This document shows positions 11,917 through 25,270 of a DNA stretch of 64,000 nucleotides, in pieces. Every line of letters begins with the position of its first letter. The stretch's first letter is position 1. The notes below the pieces were generated by a model that was given only the letters and a program-made list of their open reading frames with translations, was not told where the DNA came from and made no database searches. Both the position numbers and the translations under genes were made by a program. Source of the DNA: Dichomitus squalens LYAD-421 SS1. Taxonomy: Eukaryota > Basidiomycota > Agaricomycetes > Polyporales > Polyporaceae. The stretch lies in contig NW_006766898.1 of NCBI RefSeq assembly GCF_000275845.1, positions 40,317-104,316 of the forward strand, in the 5' to 3' direction.

Positions 11917-14900
11917 ATGTCCTCTATCCTTGAGTCCTCTCTGACTGTTCCAGTCACGTTCTCGACACCGGCTAGTCGAAGCAGAGGGAGCGCACCTGTA
12001 GACCCAGTGGACCACAGCTTTTCGTCTGCTGTACCATCTTACATCACTTGTTGGGGCTCTCACAGTTCTTCGCTCTTATCTGACAGTAAATCCGACCCTC
12101 GTTCTGTTCTTGGCGTTGTCGTGGGTTGTCGAGACGGCTCAGTCTACATATTGCGGTCAACAGGACACTCAGGTGCTGTACCCTCCGTAAAACCTGCTTC
12201 CAACTCCTCCGAATCTGTGCTATCGCCCACGAGTGCACGGCGATTCCTTGGTCTGGGCCGTCCGACTTCGCGTTCCGCCTCTCCGTCCTCTACCAAGTCT
12301 TCCCTGTCTCCTTTCCAAGTCACTCGTTCTCGTATCGTTTCTGCTGTCTCCAACGAACAAGCAGAAGCTCCAAAGAACTACGTCGACTTTGATGACGAAC
12401 AAGAGAAGCTTAGGGGTATGCTCAAGGGCAAAGGTCACCGTGATAGGCACTTGTCTACGTCCAGAACCCGCTCGGACAGGGATGCTGTCCCCGAGAAAGC
12501 GACACAGTCCTCCCAGACCCCAGGAAGCAGCCTACGAAAAGAAGACACACGGAGCTATCTGGCTTCTGCGCTCTCGCCTACGTCGTCAACGCAATCCTTG
12601 TTGTTGTCTGGTCCTCCTTCGCCCACTCTTGTGCCCGCTCCGTCCCCAGAGCCTGGATCGCCTACTCCCCTTGGCTTGCGTTGTCACACATTTCCCCCTC
12701 AAGCTGGTCCGGGACGGCTTGTGACATCTCTGAAACTACACGATCGCGGTCGTTACATAACATGCCTCAATGCAGCTGGGTGAGCCAGAGCGTCCTTCCA
12801 TGTCCCTTGCATAGCCGCTTATGATGGTTGTAGCGGTCTTTCCGTTCACTCGACTCTGGATGGCAGTTGTCTCGCGTCGACAATCATCCACGTGCGGCGC
12901 AGGCCGACAGCGCTAGGTGGGAAGACGCAGCCTGTGCATGCTATGCTTTGGGTCTGGAGGACATTGCTGGTGGCGGCATCCCAGGAGGTGCGCCGGCTTG
13001 CCCATGGTATACTTCCTGTGCTAATTAGTGATTCCCCATGTACATATTACGCAGTCAACCATCCTCTTCGCTTGTGCTTCCCCTGACGAGTTCTATCCCG
13101 CGGGTCAGTTCAACGATCCTGGTGCCGGGGATTCGGAAAATGTTTCGCTAGTAGTCGCGTATGAGCTGTCGCTGGGAGGCGAAGTGCAAGCTGCGGACGC
13201 CAAGCTCGAGTATCTTGGAGAGTGGACTATCGATGGTCCTGTCAACTCCATTAGCTTGCGTGCAGAGGACGACCGTGAGTCCTAGTATGATTCGCATGCA
13301 TACGCATTCAGTGACCTATCTCTACACATAGACTCGTTGACCCTCTTTCATGTCAATTCTCATGGCTACCTTATCTCGCGCTCCCTTCGGATCAACGATG
13401 CGCTACCCTCACCTTCCGCAGACGTCCCGGAGTCCCATTCCTCTTCCCATCTACCACTGCCCAATCCGTTCAGAGTCCTCAAGTCCCTCTCCACGGAGCA
13501 CATTCCCGATACTGAGAAGCATGAAGCTGCTGAGCGCATACGGCTGGTCAGCGAGGTCAACCACGGCGAGTTGGGCCTCTCCCTGCCCGTGGTCGGTCTG
13601 CGAGCCTACGATGGCGGAGAGGACGTCCGGCTCTGTGCTTGGTCAGCCAGTGAGATCCAGGTTCGTGTCTCGTGCACATTGAACTCTTCCGCAATCTGAT
13701 AAGATGTACAGGTGCTGATCTGTTCGCGCGAAGGGCTCGAGTGCTCTCCACCAGCCCCGATTGCCCGCATCGAGAACGTACGATGGATTGACAACGACTC
13801 TTTCTCCGTGCTCTTCCCCGTAAGATCCCGAACAGATACTCCGAACATCTCTCTCATCGCCGTTCACAGGACCGGATTGAGATATACCGCACGACCTTCA
13901 CGCTTGAGAGCGAGGAGGGCCATCGCCTCGCGTACGTTATCTCACTCCGTCTCCGTGGCAACGTAAATCCTGAAACTCCCCAGATTTCAAAAGATTCAGA
14001 CTACATCCTTCACGCCGGGAGACGCCGCGGCGCTCACATCCGGGGGTCACGTTGTGTCCACCCACGTCAAGAATGGGAGCCGGAGGGTGCATTACACCGT
14101 GCACGACGCTCCTGTCGACGACGCGAAGTTGAGGACGCGGACGTTGTGGAAGGGTCGCGACCCCAGTCCTTCCAGCGCGCAAGCGGAGAGGCGTATCACG
14201 TCGATACTCCCGCTCGAGCTCGAGCTCATCGTGCTGGGCTACTGTGAGTATTTGCGTTCACGCCCTCGGAGTTACGGGAGTTCAGTATACGCACTGTATT
14301 GCAGCGGACGGGCACGTTTGTCGCTCTTCGCTCCTAGATCTCGCGAAGGGCTCAAGCGACGCAGAAGCAGGTTTGATTTCTTCGGACTTTCCCCTTCCGT
14401 CTGGGATCATCGCCATGGAGTCCGTGGAGAACCGTCGGACGGGAGAGCGCCTGCTTGTTAGCGGCGCGGACGACGGAACGCTCGGAATTTGGGCACTCAG
14501 GTGAGCTATATTTTGTCCATCAGACGCTAGTGTGGGTTGTGCCATTGTTTAATTGATGTGTTACCAGTACGCTGAAGCTTTGCGCACGGTGGACGGTGTT
14601 CACGAGCCCGCTCGCGCGCGTCGTTCCGTTGCACGGCGAGAAGGTCGGGAGACTGCTGGGATGCGTGCTTTGTATCTCCCAGGACGGGACTATTGCTGTC
14701 ATAGCGCTGGATGGACCCCAATTGTGCGTCATTTATCGTTTTCTCGTAGGTTATTCTCTGAGTAGTGTTCCGTCTGGCTAGTGTCTACCTCGTTCCTGCA
14801 TCCGCTGCTCCTCTGCATCGTGTATGTTTAGGAGAAGATAACATGTTGCTAATGTATGGAGATGGTCGCGCGAGGTTGTGGGATACGCGGACGAGGGAGT

Positions 14901-17032
14901 TTTGGCGGTCGATGAGTACAGAGAAGGCAGAAGAGCTCTTGCAAGAGGACGGTTGGTCGCAGTGGTAGGTCTGACGTGTACATCACAACGGTCTTCGCTA
15001 ATGTGTCTTAGGTCCATGGAGGAACCTCCTGGTAGCAAAGACGTACTTACCATAGTGACTTCTCATAGCTCTTCTGATGCAGGTGCGCCCACACGCAGAT
15101 GAACGCCAGTTTCAGTCCACCCTGACCACACTTTCCAGCGTCCACTCTTCTTATCAACATTTCCGTGCTCTTGCGTCAATTTGCATCAAGCGCAGCACTC
15201 GCGGGCACAAAAGGTCCCATCAGCGCAAAGGCTCGGTTGGAGCACGCGCGTGCCCTGCTGTCGCTGCTCCTCACCTTCGGCATCAGCGAAGGAATCGACA
15301 CCATCTGCGCAGAAAACCTCTCTATTATGCTTCAATCGACCCCGATAGGCTTGGCAAGTGCGAACAGCCTCTCATTGCTCCTTCAATCCACTCCCATGAG
15401 CTCCTGGACGTTGTCGCCCGAGGTCTCTGCCGAACGGGCTCTGGCCATTCTCTCGGTCTTGCAGTATCTGATGCAATTCGAAAGTCCGTCATCATCACCC
15501 CCTGAATGTGCAGCACATTTACGGTTTACTAGATCTCGCACAAGATGCCAGCACTGTCATGACGTTCTACGCAGCATCAGTCGGGCAACTCGTTCCTGAG
15601 TTTTACCAGCCGCCTAGTCTCCCTCGCCTAGGTCAACATATGCTGTACACACTATGTACGTTTCTTTATGCCCCCTCAGAGATGATACTGAGCATCCTGC
15701 TGTAGCGGCTGAAGAGCGGCAGGCCGCGCGACTGCTTTTCGACGCTGGCGTTGCTCGGCTGTCGGACCAGGAGACCGCGGACATAGTGGAATGCTGGCAG
15801 CAACACCGTAAGCATGTTCCACCGTCTTTCTCTCAGGGTCACTCATCCGTGGTATAGTCCCAATACTGCAGCACGAGAAGCAGAAGGATTCTACGAGGAG
15901 TGCGTTGGCTCTATGCGTCTGCGGTTTCATCGCTGTGGACAAGTACAGCCTTCTGCCTACGAGGTTCGTTTCCCTTACGCAGTTCATTACGGGCCGCGTC
16001 CTGATAAGTCCTTCTCATAGCACTCTCACCGATATCGCGAAGTCTATTGCGGGATACCTGCATGATGAGACATCTCCGCATCGGTCATTGGCAATCGACC
16101 TCTGTTCGCGTGGGTTCCAAGTCTGGCAGCAGTACGTCGATGCGGTTGAGATGCTCCGTGCGCTATTCACCCTCGCCACGACGACAAAGAAGGAGGCGAT
16201 CGCCGTACCAAACATCGGCGTCCAGGCGCGAACGGCGGTTCTTCAGATCGCTGCGAGCAATACGCCACTCTTCATGACGACGCTTGCGATCGACATTCTC
16301 CACCCGCGCAGCGTGCAGCACCGCAAGTCCGTGATGCAGCTCGTCATCTTCCTCATTCGCAAGAAGCCGCTGGTGTTATACAGCAATCTTCCCAGGTTGG
16401 TGGAAGCAATTGTGAAGTCACTGGACCCCAACTCGAACGCGACACGCGAGGCCGTCTTGGATTCCGCTACGGAGATCTTGAGTCATATCGTACAGACGTG
16501 AGTATTGGTTGCGATGGAGGGACCGTCATTGTACTCACCTGAGCGCATGGTTACTCAGTTTTCCTACGGTTGACTTCCATATGGGCACCCAACGATTAGT
16601 GGTAGGAACGAGCGAGGGCGCGGTCGTGATGTACGATCTCAAGACTGCCACTCGCCTATATGTTCTTGAAGGGCACAAGAAGCGTACAACTGCATGCAGT
16701 TTCTCGCCTGACGGCCGTCGCGTAGTGACGATGTCTCTTGAGGAGTCGGCCGTGCTCGTCTGGAAGGTCGGAGCAAGCTTCACCAGCTTCTTTATGCCAG
16801 GGGTACCTCCTCGGCAGGGCCACAGCGGTTCTGAGCCGTTCAAGACGCTCAGCTTCAACATTGGAGACGCGGGTGAGTCCCAGTCAAGCGAGATATGGAG
16901 TCTATGTTGATCGTGACAATAACAGCGCACATGAGCTTGGAGGGCACTCTTGTGGATGTGCGGTTTGAGTGGGCAGGAGACCGAAGTGTTAAGCTCATGA
17001 TTAAGGATACTACCTTAACTTTCAGTACCTGA
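11917..17032 (+). CDS. WDR7/rabconnectin-3-beta-like WD40 protein
   Basis: Multi-exon WD40 protein. The start ATG at 11917 opens an 863-nt first exon. The next exons that I could join in frame are 12834-12987, 13055-13274 and one starting at 13332. The N-terminus has a propeller strand (GCRDGSVYIL) and then about 190 Ser/Pro-rich residues before WD repeats resume (GRYITCL). Middle exons carry further WD blades, for example SGADDGTLGIW, followed by DGRARLWDTRTREFWRSM and a KAEELLQEDGW segment. A helical middle part follows. The last exons encode a second WD unit (LVVGTSEGAVVMYDL, LEGHKKRTTACSFSPDGR, LVWKVG). This two-ended WD layout matches WDR7, which with DMXL2/Rav1-type proteins regulates V-ATPase assembly. 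The V-ATPase role here is inferred from family. It could instead be a more distant WD40 scaffold. Confidence 0.65.
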
Positions 17033-18368
17033 TACCGTTGCGGGGCACAGGACACATGCTATGGCAACTCGGAACCGCCCCCGTTCATCATGCTCTTGCT
17101 CTCTGACATGCGGTCAGAAACTGTCACGACCGCAACGTGTACGCCATGCACGTCCCGTAGTATAGGCTCGATTTTCTTGTCAGAGGTCGCGGCGAGTACA
17201 CGCTAGGCATGCCTCGTTCTGGGGCTTCGATTCGGGATGACAGGAAACCTGGAAGATGCACACAAGGCGATCTAGGCAAGTAGCTCCGTTATGGCTAATC
17301 GGTACCTCCACATGTTCAGCCATTCTCACGTGTATCTCAGATTTACCAATAACGATTCAAGGCCTTCCTAAGTCCTCGAGCCATCGCACGCGCTGCTTCC
17401 GGAACACTTCTGTCCGAGCTAGCGACGGCGCGGCTGCAGATTCCGATGCGTTTCCTTGTCTACACTGTCGAGCTGTACATAAGTAGCCGCCGCATAGCGA
17501 TCCGCCTTGCTTGCCTCGTGGCGTCGGTCCGTCATCGTTCTGACCCGCTTTTAACCGTACGTGCCGATATCTTGACCAGAAATAATCTCCGCCTTGCGGA
17601 CGTCTCGGCTTTCTCACGCATCGACGAAGTCCAGTCCAGCCCAACTATGGCTAGCACATAGAGCGCAGTGGCTGAGTTGCCTCGTTCTAGTCAAGATTAT
17701 TGCAAGCCCAGGTCTGCGGTGATCTTGACAGGAGTCCGCGTTCCACCCATCTGGAAGTCCCTCGGCGCACCCTACCGGTCTGCTCCGGTCAATCCCAGTT
17801 CACCGTCCATCTGGACGTGGTGGCGTGTACGTACTGTGTATGGCTCCCACATATTCGATGACGACACGACCGTCAATGTGAAGGATTGTATCCCGAGGCT
17901 GATGGAATCATCTCAGATCTTTCCCGCATCGAGAATTACACGTCCATACACTATAGTGAGTGAGAACTCGTTCGTTTCGTTGACCACGAGTTCCACTCAT
18001 GACCTGAATGGTGCAACAGAGGTCTATGACTGGTCATTTGTCATGCTCCATCCCCCGTAGGGTCAGGTGGCGACTGTCAGGCGATTAACAAACCGATATA
18101 CGGGTATCCGGTTCAAGATTTGAACGAACAACATGGCAAGTCCTCGGTCGCCGAGAAGTCGTACACACGAACGTGAGATGTACGCGTTTTTCGGACTCGC
18201 GAGCGGGTGCACAGGCGGACAGCTCGGAAGCGGGGGGGTACATATAGAGAGTGCCTTTCAGCGTCCATAACTCCCCATTCCTCGCGTTCCAGGGGAACGC
18301 ACCTATACCATCCCCAATATACCCCTTAATTGTCGCCACTTCACTTTCTCGTCATACCCCTCTAGGTC
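17033..18368. other. intergenic region, no gene recognised
   Basis: 1.3 kb between two plus-strand genes. Open frames at 17446-17661 and 17668-18060 lack family motifs and convincing starts. A TATA-like CATATAGAG near 18241 is about 125 bp upstream of the kinase start and may be its core promoter. Confidence 0.45.
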
Positions 18369-19738
18369 ATGTCTCACATCGCCGCAGCGACAATGCCCGA
18401 CCTCACCGGCTGCGCCGTGAATGGACGCTTTCGGCTCGTCCGCATGCTAGGCTCTGGCACCTATGGCGTCGTATACCAAGCCGTCGATACCCATGTTACC
18501 CCTTCCGACAACACCCCCTCTCTTGCAATCAAGATGATCCGCAAAGCGGGTCGCATGAAGCACGAGCTTGCAGCCGCGCGGCGAGAAATCGCCCTTCACG
18601 GTCTCGTTTCCGACCACCCTAGCGTCGTCACCGTCCGCGATGCATACGAGGATGACGACTACTTCTACCTGATCATGGACTTCTGTCGGACTGGCGATCT
18701 CTTCGAACCAATCTGCCGGAAGGTGTACGTCAATAACGACGCGCTTGTACGGAAGGCGTTTGTGTGCCTCGTCGACGCCGTTGAGGCGTGCCACAGCCTA
18801 CGGATATACCATCGCGACCTCAAACCCGAAAACATCCTCGTCAGCGAGGACCGCTCTCAGGTCTATCTCGCGGACTTTGGTTTGGCGACCAACCAGCCCA
18901 TAGTCCAAGAGTTTTACTGCGGAACCGCAGCCTACATGAGCCCTGGTGAGTACTGCGTCTCATGGCATGTCGGACCGTCTTTGACGTGGAGTCTACGCTG
19001 TCATTAGAATGTATCGGACATCTCTCTGGATTCCGACCGTACTACACCGCGTTGAGCGACATCTGGTCTCTAGGCGTCATCCTCGTCAACATGATTAGTG
19101 GGCGCAATCCATGGGAGAAAGCGACGCTCGATGATCCGTGCTTCATCCAATTCATAGAGAATCCCGACTTTCTCTTTGACATGCTGCCCATCTCCGAGGG
19201 TGCTAACGATATCCTCCGTCATATCTTTGTCCTCAATCCCCTCGGCCGTCCATCTCTCCAGGACCTCCGGATGGCCATCCTCGAGCTGGACACGTTCTGG
19301 CGATACGATGACGAGCTTTCCGTCGTCGAGGAATACATCCGAGCACCGGCACCCACACTCGGAGAGGCTGACCTTGCTACAGGTCGTCTCACGAGAGCCA
19401 GCTACCTGCTGGCCAGTATGACCTCCTTCAAACCCAGCTACGAGACGTCTTCACGCGACCTGTCATCTGTCGCATCGCGCCCTCAGTGGGCCTTCGATCT
19501 TCCTCCACTTACAGGCGAGGGGTGTTCCGGCGACTCCGAGTCCACTGTCGGTTCGACAACTTCCCTCGTGTCCTCTCCGGAAAGCAGTATGGTGCTTACA
19601 CCCGAAAATACCACGACGAGGGTTGAGTTAGAAGAGAAGGACGTCGCCGGGAGGGTTGTAGATCCGGACGCTACAGCAAGCTCTATCACGGACTTACTCT
19701 TCCCGATATTGAACGCACAGTTTCGCAGAAGTACTTGA
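18369..19738 (+). CDS. Ran1/Sks1-like serine/threonine protein kinase (left paralogue)
   Basis: Two exons, 18369-18945 and 19008-19738, encode 435 residues. The kinase core is complete: glycine loop LGSGTYG (27-33), ATP lysine K55 in LAIK, catalytic loop HRDLKPEN (D150), DFG at 169-171, and SPE in place of the usual APE. GDLFEPI and ADFGLATN are typical of the Ran1/Pat1-Sks1-Vhs1 group of fungal nutrient and meiosis kinases. The C-terminal tail after about residue 310 is Ser/Thr-rich and probably disordered. The intron splits the SP|E glutamate codon in phase 1, exactly as in the minus-strand paralogue at 33170-34589. An active cytoplasmic kinase is very likely; its pathway cannot be told from sequence. 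Confidence 0.9.
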
Positions 19739-20315
19739 CATGATTTAACGGACTATGTGGACGATGGACTGGTTTCAATGATGAGCGCGCAAACGGCGGC
19801 GGACATGTACTACTAGTATATATGGGGGTAGAGTCGTGGCCGTTCACTTCATGTTCTTCACGACACAGTATACGTACGAAATTGCCACAATATACCCGGT
19901 TTCCCATTCTTGGAATGAGGTCTAGCGTGAGTTCGTCATTGTCTGGCGAAGGCGAGAGGACAGGAACGACTACCAGATGCATTACGGACACGTGCCCGAC
20001 TTACTCTAGCGCTCGAATGTGCGTCGCTGGGAAGATCGTCCGAGTCGTCCAACCAATTCTGTGGATCTACATATATGTAGTTTTACTGATTCTCTGGACT
20101 ATCCCGTCTTGCACCAATCACCCACCAACCCTGCTCCCGCTACCTCACCATCGCCTCTGTAATCCCAACCGCTGCACCTCGGGCCCGTATGAGTCCACAG
20201 CAACCGAACGGTAGCAGCACGAGTCAGAGTTCCAAGGTGGGTATACTCGCAGCTCGCGTTATCATCGGGCTCTGTCTGGACGCTGATGTTGACATCCGAA
20301 CGATTCAGAAACGTC
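19739..20315. other. intergenic region
   Basis: About 580 bp between the kinase and the HET gene. An ATG at 20187 opens a frame that stops at about 20325 and cannot be joined in frame to the HET domain, so it was not used as the start. Confidence 0.5.
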
Positions 20316-22338
20316 ATGCGCCTTCTTGACACAGAAACTGGGCAGTTCTTTGAGACGAATCCCAAGGTCGCTACGTACGCCATCTTGTCCCACACCTGGG
20401 ATCCCTTAAAGGGGGAGCAAACGTACAATGAGCTCAAGGGGAGTCAGGGCCGTTATCCTATGGATACCCAACAGCCCCCTTTGAGTCAGTCCTTCCCCTC
20501 TCCGACCATTCTCGGGTCGTCAGACTCCATTCTTACCAGTTCTTCTCCCGTTGAGTCTTCTCTCTATATCTAAGCAGCTCTTCTTAATCTTATCCACATT
20601 TTGCATCGTAATCCAGCCTTCCATTTGGGACGACCCGAACTTCTCTCCGAAGATCCGAGACGCATGTGCGATCGCGCGCGCAAATGGCTTCCGATACATA
20701 TGGATCGACTCTTGCTGCATCGACAAGGGCAGTAGCTCAGAGCTTTCCGAGTCGATCAACTCAATGCACGCTTGGTACGCGGCTGCGAAGGTTTGCTACG
20801 CGTTTCTGGCGGATGTTGTGGCCGAAGAAGATTTGGCCTATCCACTCTCCACCTTCCGCAAGAGCCGGTGGTTCACCCGTGGGTGGACGCTCCAAGAGCT
20901 CATTGCACCCTGGGATGTCGTCTTCTTCTCCGGAGATTGGAGGGTTATGGGATCGAAGGATACGTTGGCTGACCTTCTGGAGACGGTTACGGGCATCGAT
21001 CGCGGAGTGTTGCTGCACCAAAAATCTCTCGACGAGGTCAGCGTCGCTGCACGTCTCTCTTGGGCGGCCAAACGTGTCACTACAAGGGTCGAAGACGAAG
21101 CATATTCACTTCTAGGGATCTTCGACATCAACATGCCCACGCTATACGGTGAAGGCATCCGTGCTTTCCGCCGTCTACAGGAGGAAATCATGCGTCGCAT
21201 CCCAGATCAGAGCCTCTTCGCACCTGGGTTGGGACTACTCGGATGTGCGACACCCGTCAATACCGCTGCACAGAATGACGGTATTCCACATCCTGCGTTC
21301 ATCCGCAGATGTCAGCTACAGGAGTCGTCCCGACAGTCTCTTGTACCCTCCCTCACCAATTTCCGGGATTCCGGGAGCATCAGGGTGGTCCCTCGCCACA
21401 CCGTACGCAGAATCCTCGGCCTCTCTGTGAATCCCCCTATGACCGAATACGTCTTCTCTCCCTACGGCATCCGCATGCAAATTCCTATGATGCCGATCTT
21501 CCCCTTTCTGCCTCCGGATTTGCCCGAAAAGGACCGTGCAGAGTCGCAGGACTGGTACCTTGCTATCCTCGGGTGCGAGTCTACCGACGACCCTGGACAT
21601 CTGCTATGTCGAGTTGTGCACATGCCCGAGTCTGACTCCGACATACACCAGCCTGTTGCTGGGCTTGCTTGGGTGCACATGCAGAATCCCAGCCTGAAGG
21701 GCTTCTGCGCCCTCCTCTCTCTGTCGCCGGATACCATAGAGCGCTGCCGTGCTCACATTAAGGTCCACACAGTATATCTTTCTCATCCCGAACGTGGGGC
21801 GGGGTTGTCAGAGCTCGCATGCGATCGCGCACATGATGAAATACGCCTGATACTCCCGACAACAGTTCAAGACGCCCTTTGCGCTGAAGGCTACACGATC
21901 GAGCTCAGAGGTCCAGATCAAGCCCATCCAAACACGCACCTGCTCACGCTATCACATGAAAGACACATTGTCACCATCGAATACAAGTACTCCCTAATGG
22001 CTAGTGGACTAGCGTGGAAGATGCGAGCGCTCGTGACGGCGTCCTGGAAGCCCCCGAACTGGACCGATGGAACGACAGAGTCGCCGGCTTCTTCCATGAT
22101 TTCGTGGAAAGACTCTAGACCATGGATGCCGCGTCTCCTCGAAGAAGAGGTGACTCTCGCCGGGCCTGGAGGCCAGGCGCTTCGCGTGGTCCTTGGGTTG
22201 GACCTTGCCTGGACATCGCGTTACTTCTTGCTCGTCGATGTCTGCGAGGTCATCACAGACACGCCCGCCGTCGAGACAGGCGAGGGAGAACCGCGGGCCC
22301 GAGTACCCGGGGCGCCAGGCCCTGCTGGCGACGACTAA
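20316..22338 (+). CDS. HET-domain (heterokaryon incompatibility) protein
   Basis: The ATG at 20316 starts MRLLDTETGQF, the usual opening of basidiomycete HET proteins. HET-domain (PF06985) landmarks follow: YAILSHTW (residues 21-28), ACAIARANGFRYIWIDSCC, then FRKSRWFTRGWTLQELIAP, and RVEDEAYSLLGIFDINMP with YGEG. The model uses exons 20316-20549 and 20617-22338 and gives 651 residues. The donor GTTGAG at 20550 is weak, but it is the only one I found that keeps phase. The HET domain with its adjoining conserved segment fills the first 250 residues or so; the remainder is unassigned, and I see no NACHT or repeat domain. HET proteins can trigger cell death on nonself recognition in ascomycetes; in basidiomycetes the role is mostly unknown. 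It lies between the kinase and esterase of the left duplication arm and has no counterpart on the right. Confidence 0.85.
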
Positions 22339-22845
22339 CGTGGAGTACGCTGCAATGCATCAGATTCGAGAGACCCTGAGACGAGAGATGATGAAGAGTA
22401 TATGGACTTTTACGCGTAGTCTTGGTCCGGAATCCAGAGATGGGTTCGACAACATCCGACGACGGTGATGGGGGCTCGACCTGCCAGCGCCGCCCCAGCT
22501 GTATCACAGAGGTGTTTGACAGTCGTTTAGCTGTGTTTCCTTTCGTCGATGCTTTGAGCAAGCCATGGACGTGTCTATTGTGAATATCGCATAAGAGGCG
22601 ACCAGCAGCATGAAGCCAAGCAAAAACATGACGACTCATCTAATACTGGTAGCAGCGAAAGGCCGAGTATCTCTTGATTAGGGCTGGCCAACCTCGTACA
22701 TACCACATACGCTCGCTTCGGCTTGTGTCTCTCTCGCATGCAGTGGCATGGTCTATACTAGTGAAGCATATGATGGAATGACCGGAGTTTTATTCATCAA
22801 AAGGGGTCTCCATACAAGGGTTATCCAGAACAACAACACGATGTC
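22339..22845. other. convergent 3' region
   Basis: About 500 bp between the convergent ends of the HET gene and the minus-strand esterase. Nothing coding was recognised; it probably holds both 3' UTRs. Confidence 0.5.
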
Positions 22846-25270
22846 CTAGATGGGGAACTGGAGAGAAAGATTCGTGATAAGGTTAAAGCCGTCCGCGCGG
22901 TAGTCGTCGCTCGTGATGGTGAGGGGAATGAGCCCATCCAGGAACGTGAGGAGCTTCGGCGAGTCGACGGAGTACTGTGGCCACGCGATGCCCGTCTTGC
23001 CGTTCGGGTCGAGGTGGTTCACGAAGTTGACAAGGTAGTCCGTCATGTCGCCGCCCCCGTACACGTTCAGGATGTCCGTAGCGTGCGCAGAACCAAGCAC
23101 GGCCAGATCCTTGAGGCGCTTGTTCACTGCATGCACATGCCGAGACCACGATCGTCAGATGGCCGATTGACTCAAGTGCACGGAGAATGACGTACAGAAG
23201 GACCATGTCGGCTGCTTGCCGGCGACGTTTTGCAAGAAGAACCGCCGCGGCGCCTGGAAGACCAGGTCGCCCTGCAAGGCCGCGATACGCTTGTATTCGG
23301 GGGTGAGCGCATTCAGCACGCTCGTGTCGAAGGGCGAGCCCTTGGTGACGTCCGCGGGGTACAGCTTTAGAAGGGTGTCGAGGTCGCTCTCCGAGATGTT
23401 CACGATGTAGTTGGTCTTGATGTACGTCCGCAACTGAGACTCGTTTCTGTGCTCGTAGCCATCCTGCTCAGCGCAAAAGCGGACATCAGACGTTTGTGTA
23501 GCTTACGTGATGTTGAGGTTCGACAGGGAGAAGAGAGTGCCTTCGTCATCGCAGTCCTTGAGAGTACACGGGATAAATCAATGAACCTGTCTCGGAGAGG
23601 TGGTTGCTTACACCAGTGATGAACGGCACGTTCGCAACGGACCCTTGCTGAACAAGCTTCTGCGGGGCATCAGTCAAGAAGACGCCGTCCGCGCGGGGCA
23701 GCCAAGCCAGCCGCAAGGACTTGAGAGGTGGTGGGTCAGTGTGAACCTTCTCTTCGCACAAAGGTCAAACTCCTTACCTGATAGGAGAAAATCCCAGGTG
23801 TATTGTCGACGGCTGCCTTCAGCGTGTCAAAATCGACCTCTCGCAGACACTGCAGCGTGTCCGAGGCGCCAGAACAGCCCGTCGCGGCAACAATGCCATC
23901 GTAATCACCCTGTCCATGCGTGATGTCGCCGACCGGGATGGGCGACCCGGACTCCATGAACGCGCCACGGAAGAGGCCTTCGGTATCGCCCCCGTTCGTG
24001 ACGAGGTGCAGCGCGGCGGAGATCGCCCCAGCGCTCTCGCCCCATCTGCGGACAAGAGAAGGGCGACGATAAGCGGGTGTACATGTGGACCCACAACCGC
24101 ACATGGAAAATCGTAAACGCAAACGCGACGTACATAGTGACCTTCGACGGGTCTCCGCCGAAGGCGGAAATGTACTTTTGGATCCAGCGAAGGGCGAGAC
24201 GTTCTGTGGTATGCGTCAGTCAGGAGGACGTCGCCTGAAGCAGGGGAAGTGAGTCAACTGACGGTCTTGCAAGCCGAGGTTGCCTACGCCGGCATCTTTA
24301 ACTTCTTGGCTGGCAAGAAAGCCGAAGGCTAAATGGTATTCAGTAGGCATTCAATCCGTCATATGTGCATCTCGCTGACCGGCAAGTCTGTAATGCGAGT
24401 TGATCAGCCTGGCGGAACGTGGATGGCGGCAGAACGAAATCCTACCGATAGTTCATGCTAACATATACGACTGGCTCGCCGAGCTCGATCGACCGCTGCA
24501 CAATCACACCTCCGTCATAGCTGTGAACGAGGTCAGGATTGGCACCGAGGCTTGTGAGAAGACGCACGTACGTGCTCGTCCCACCGATCTCGAAGCCGCC
24601 TTCGATTACGTTAGTCGGCTGCAGTGACCTGTAATCTTTCCGCGACGTACCTCCGAAGATCCACTAGCATTGCAAGACCTCATTTAGAGCCAGAGGGAAG
24701 ACACGTGGATGCCAATCAAGACTCACAACTGCTACTGGCAACTTCGCGTCAGGCTTCGTGCCTGCGGGGACGACGACGTTTATGGAGAGGCCTTTCCGCA
24801 CGGCTACGTCAGTACTCGGGCGTCTGAGAGCTTATACGAATAACCAGCTCACAGTCTTCGGCCGAGGGACTGATGATCTGGTAGATGCTGTTCACGATGA
24901 AGTTGAGGGCGTCTTCAGGGAGCCCCTCGGGGTCAGGGATCGTGATCGCCTGTTGGGGACAGGCCGGCCCAAATGCCGTCACTTGGTGCGTGCCGTTGTA
25001 AGGGTCGACGGCCACCGGCAAGTTGAAGCGGAGATTCCCAGTTCTGCCATGAGGAAGATCAGCGACACCACATCTGTGAACGTCAAGTGGAGGGGGAACG
25101 AACGGAGGCTTCGCGAACGGAATGCCGAGGTATTTGTCCACGACGCCATCTGAGGTGCCTACGAAGGTGCCCTCGTCGAGCTGGATGGAGGGGGACGCAC
25201 GCTTCGTCATCGGCACCGCGAGCGCGGCCCCTACGAGGGCAGCCAGGAGACAGGACCGGCGGACGAACAT
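22846..25270 (-). CDS. secreted type-B carboxylesterase/lipase (left paralogue)
   Basis: Multi-exon alpha/beta-hydrolase (PF00135). The ATG at 25270 starts a signal peptide (MFVRRSCLLAALVGAALA). Family blocks run in order: FVGTSDGVVDKYLGIPFAKPP over two adjacent exons, DPYNGT with AFGPACPQQ, then GVIVQRSIELGEP, the nucleophile elbow WGESAGAISAALHLVTNGG, the catalytic acid in DCDDEGTLFS, and the catalytic histidine in LGSAHATDILNVYGG. The triad Ser-Glu-His is intact. The stop is at 22846. The product is probably a secreted esterase or lipase acting on plant, lipid or ester substrates; its substrate cannot be read from sequence. It is closest to the plus-strand copy at 30277-32652, with shared intron positions and near-identical blocks such as SGSPIP and QGSVA. 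A CATAAATA TATA-like word sits about 90 bp upstream. Confidence 0.9.
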
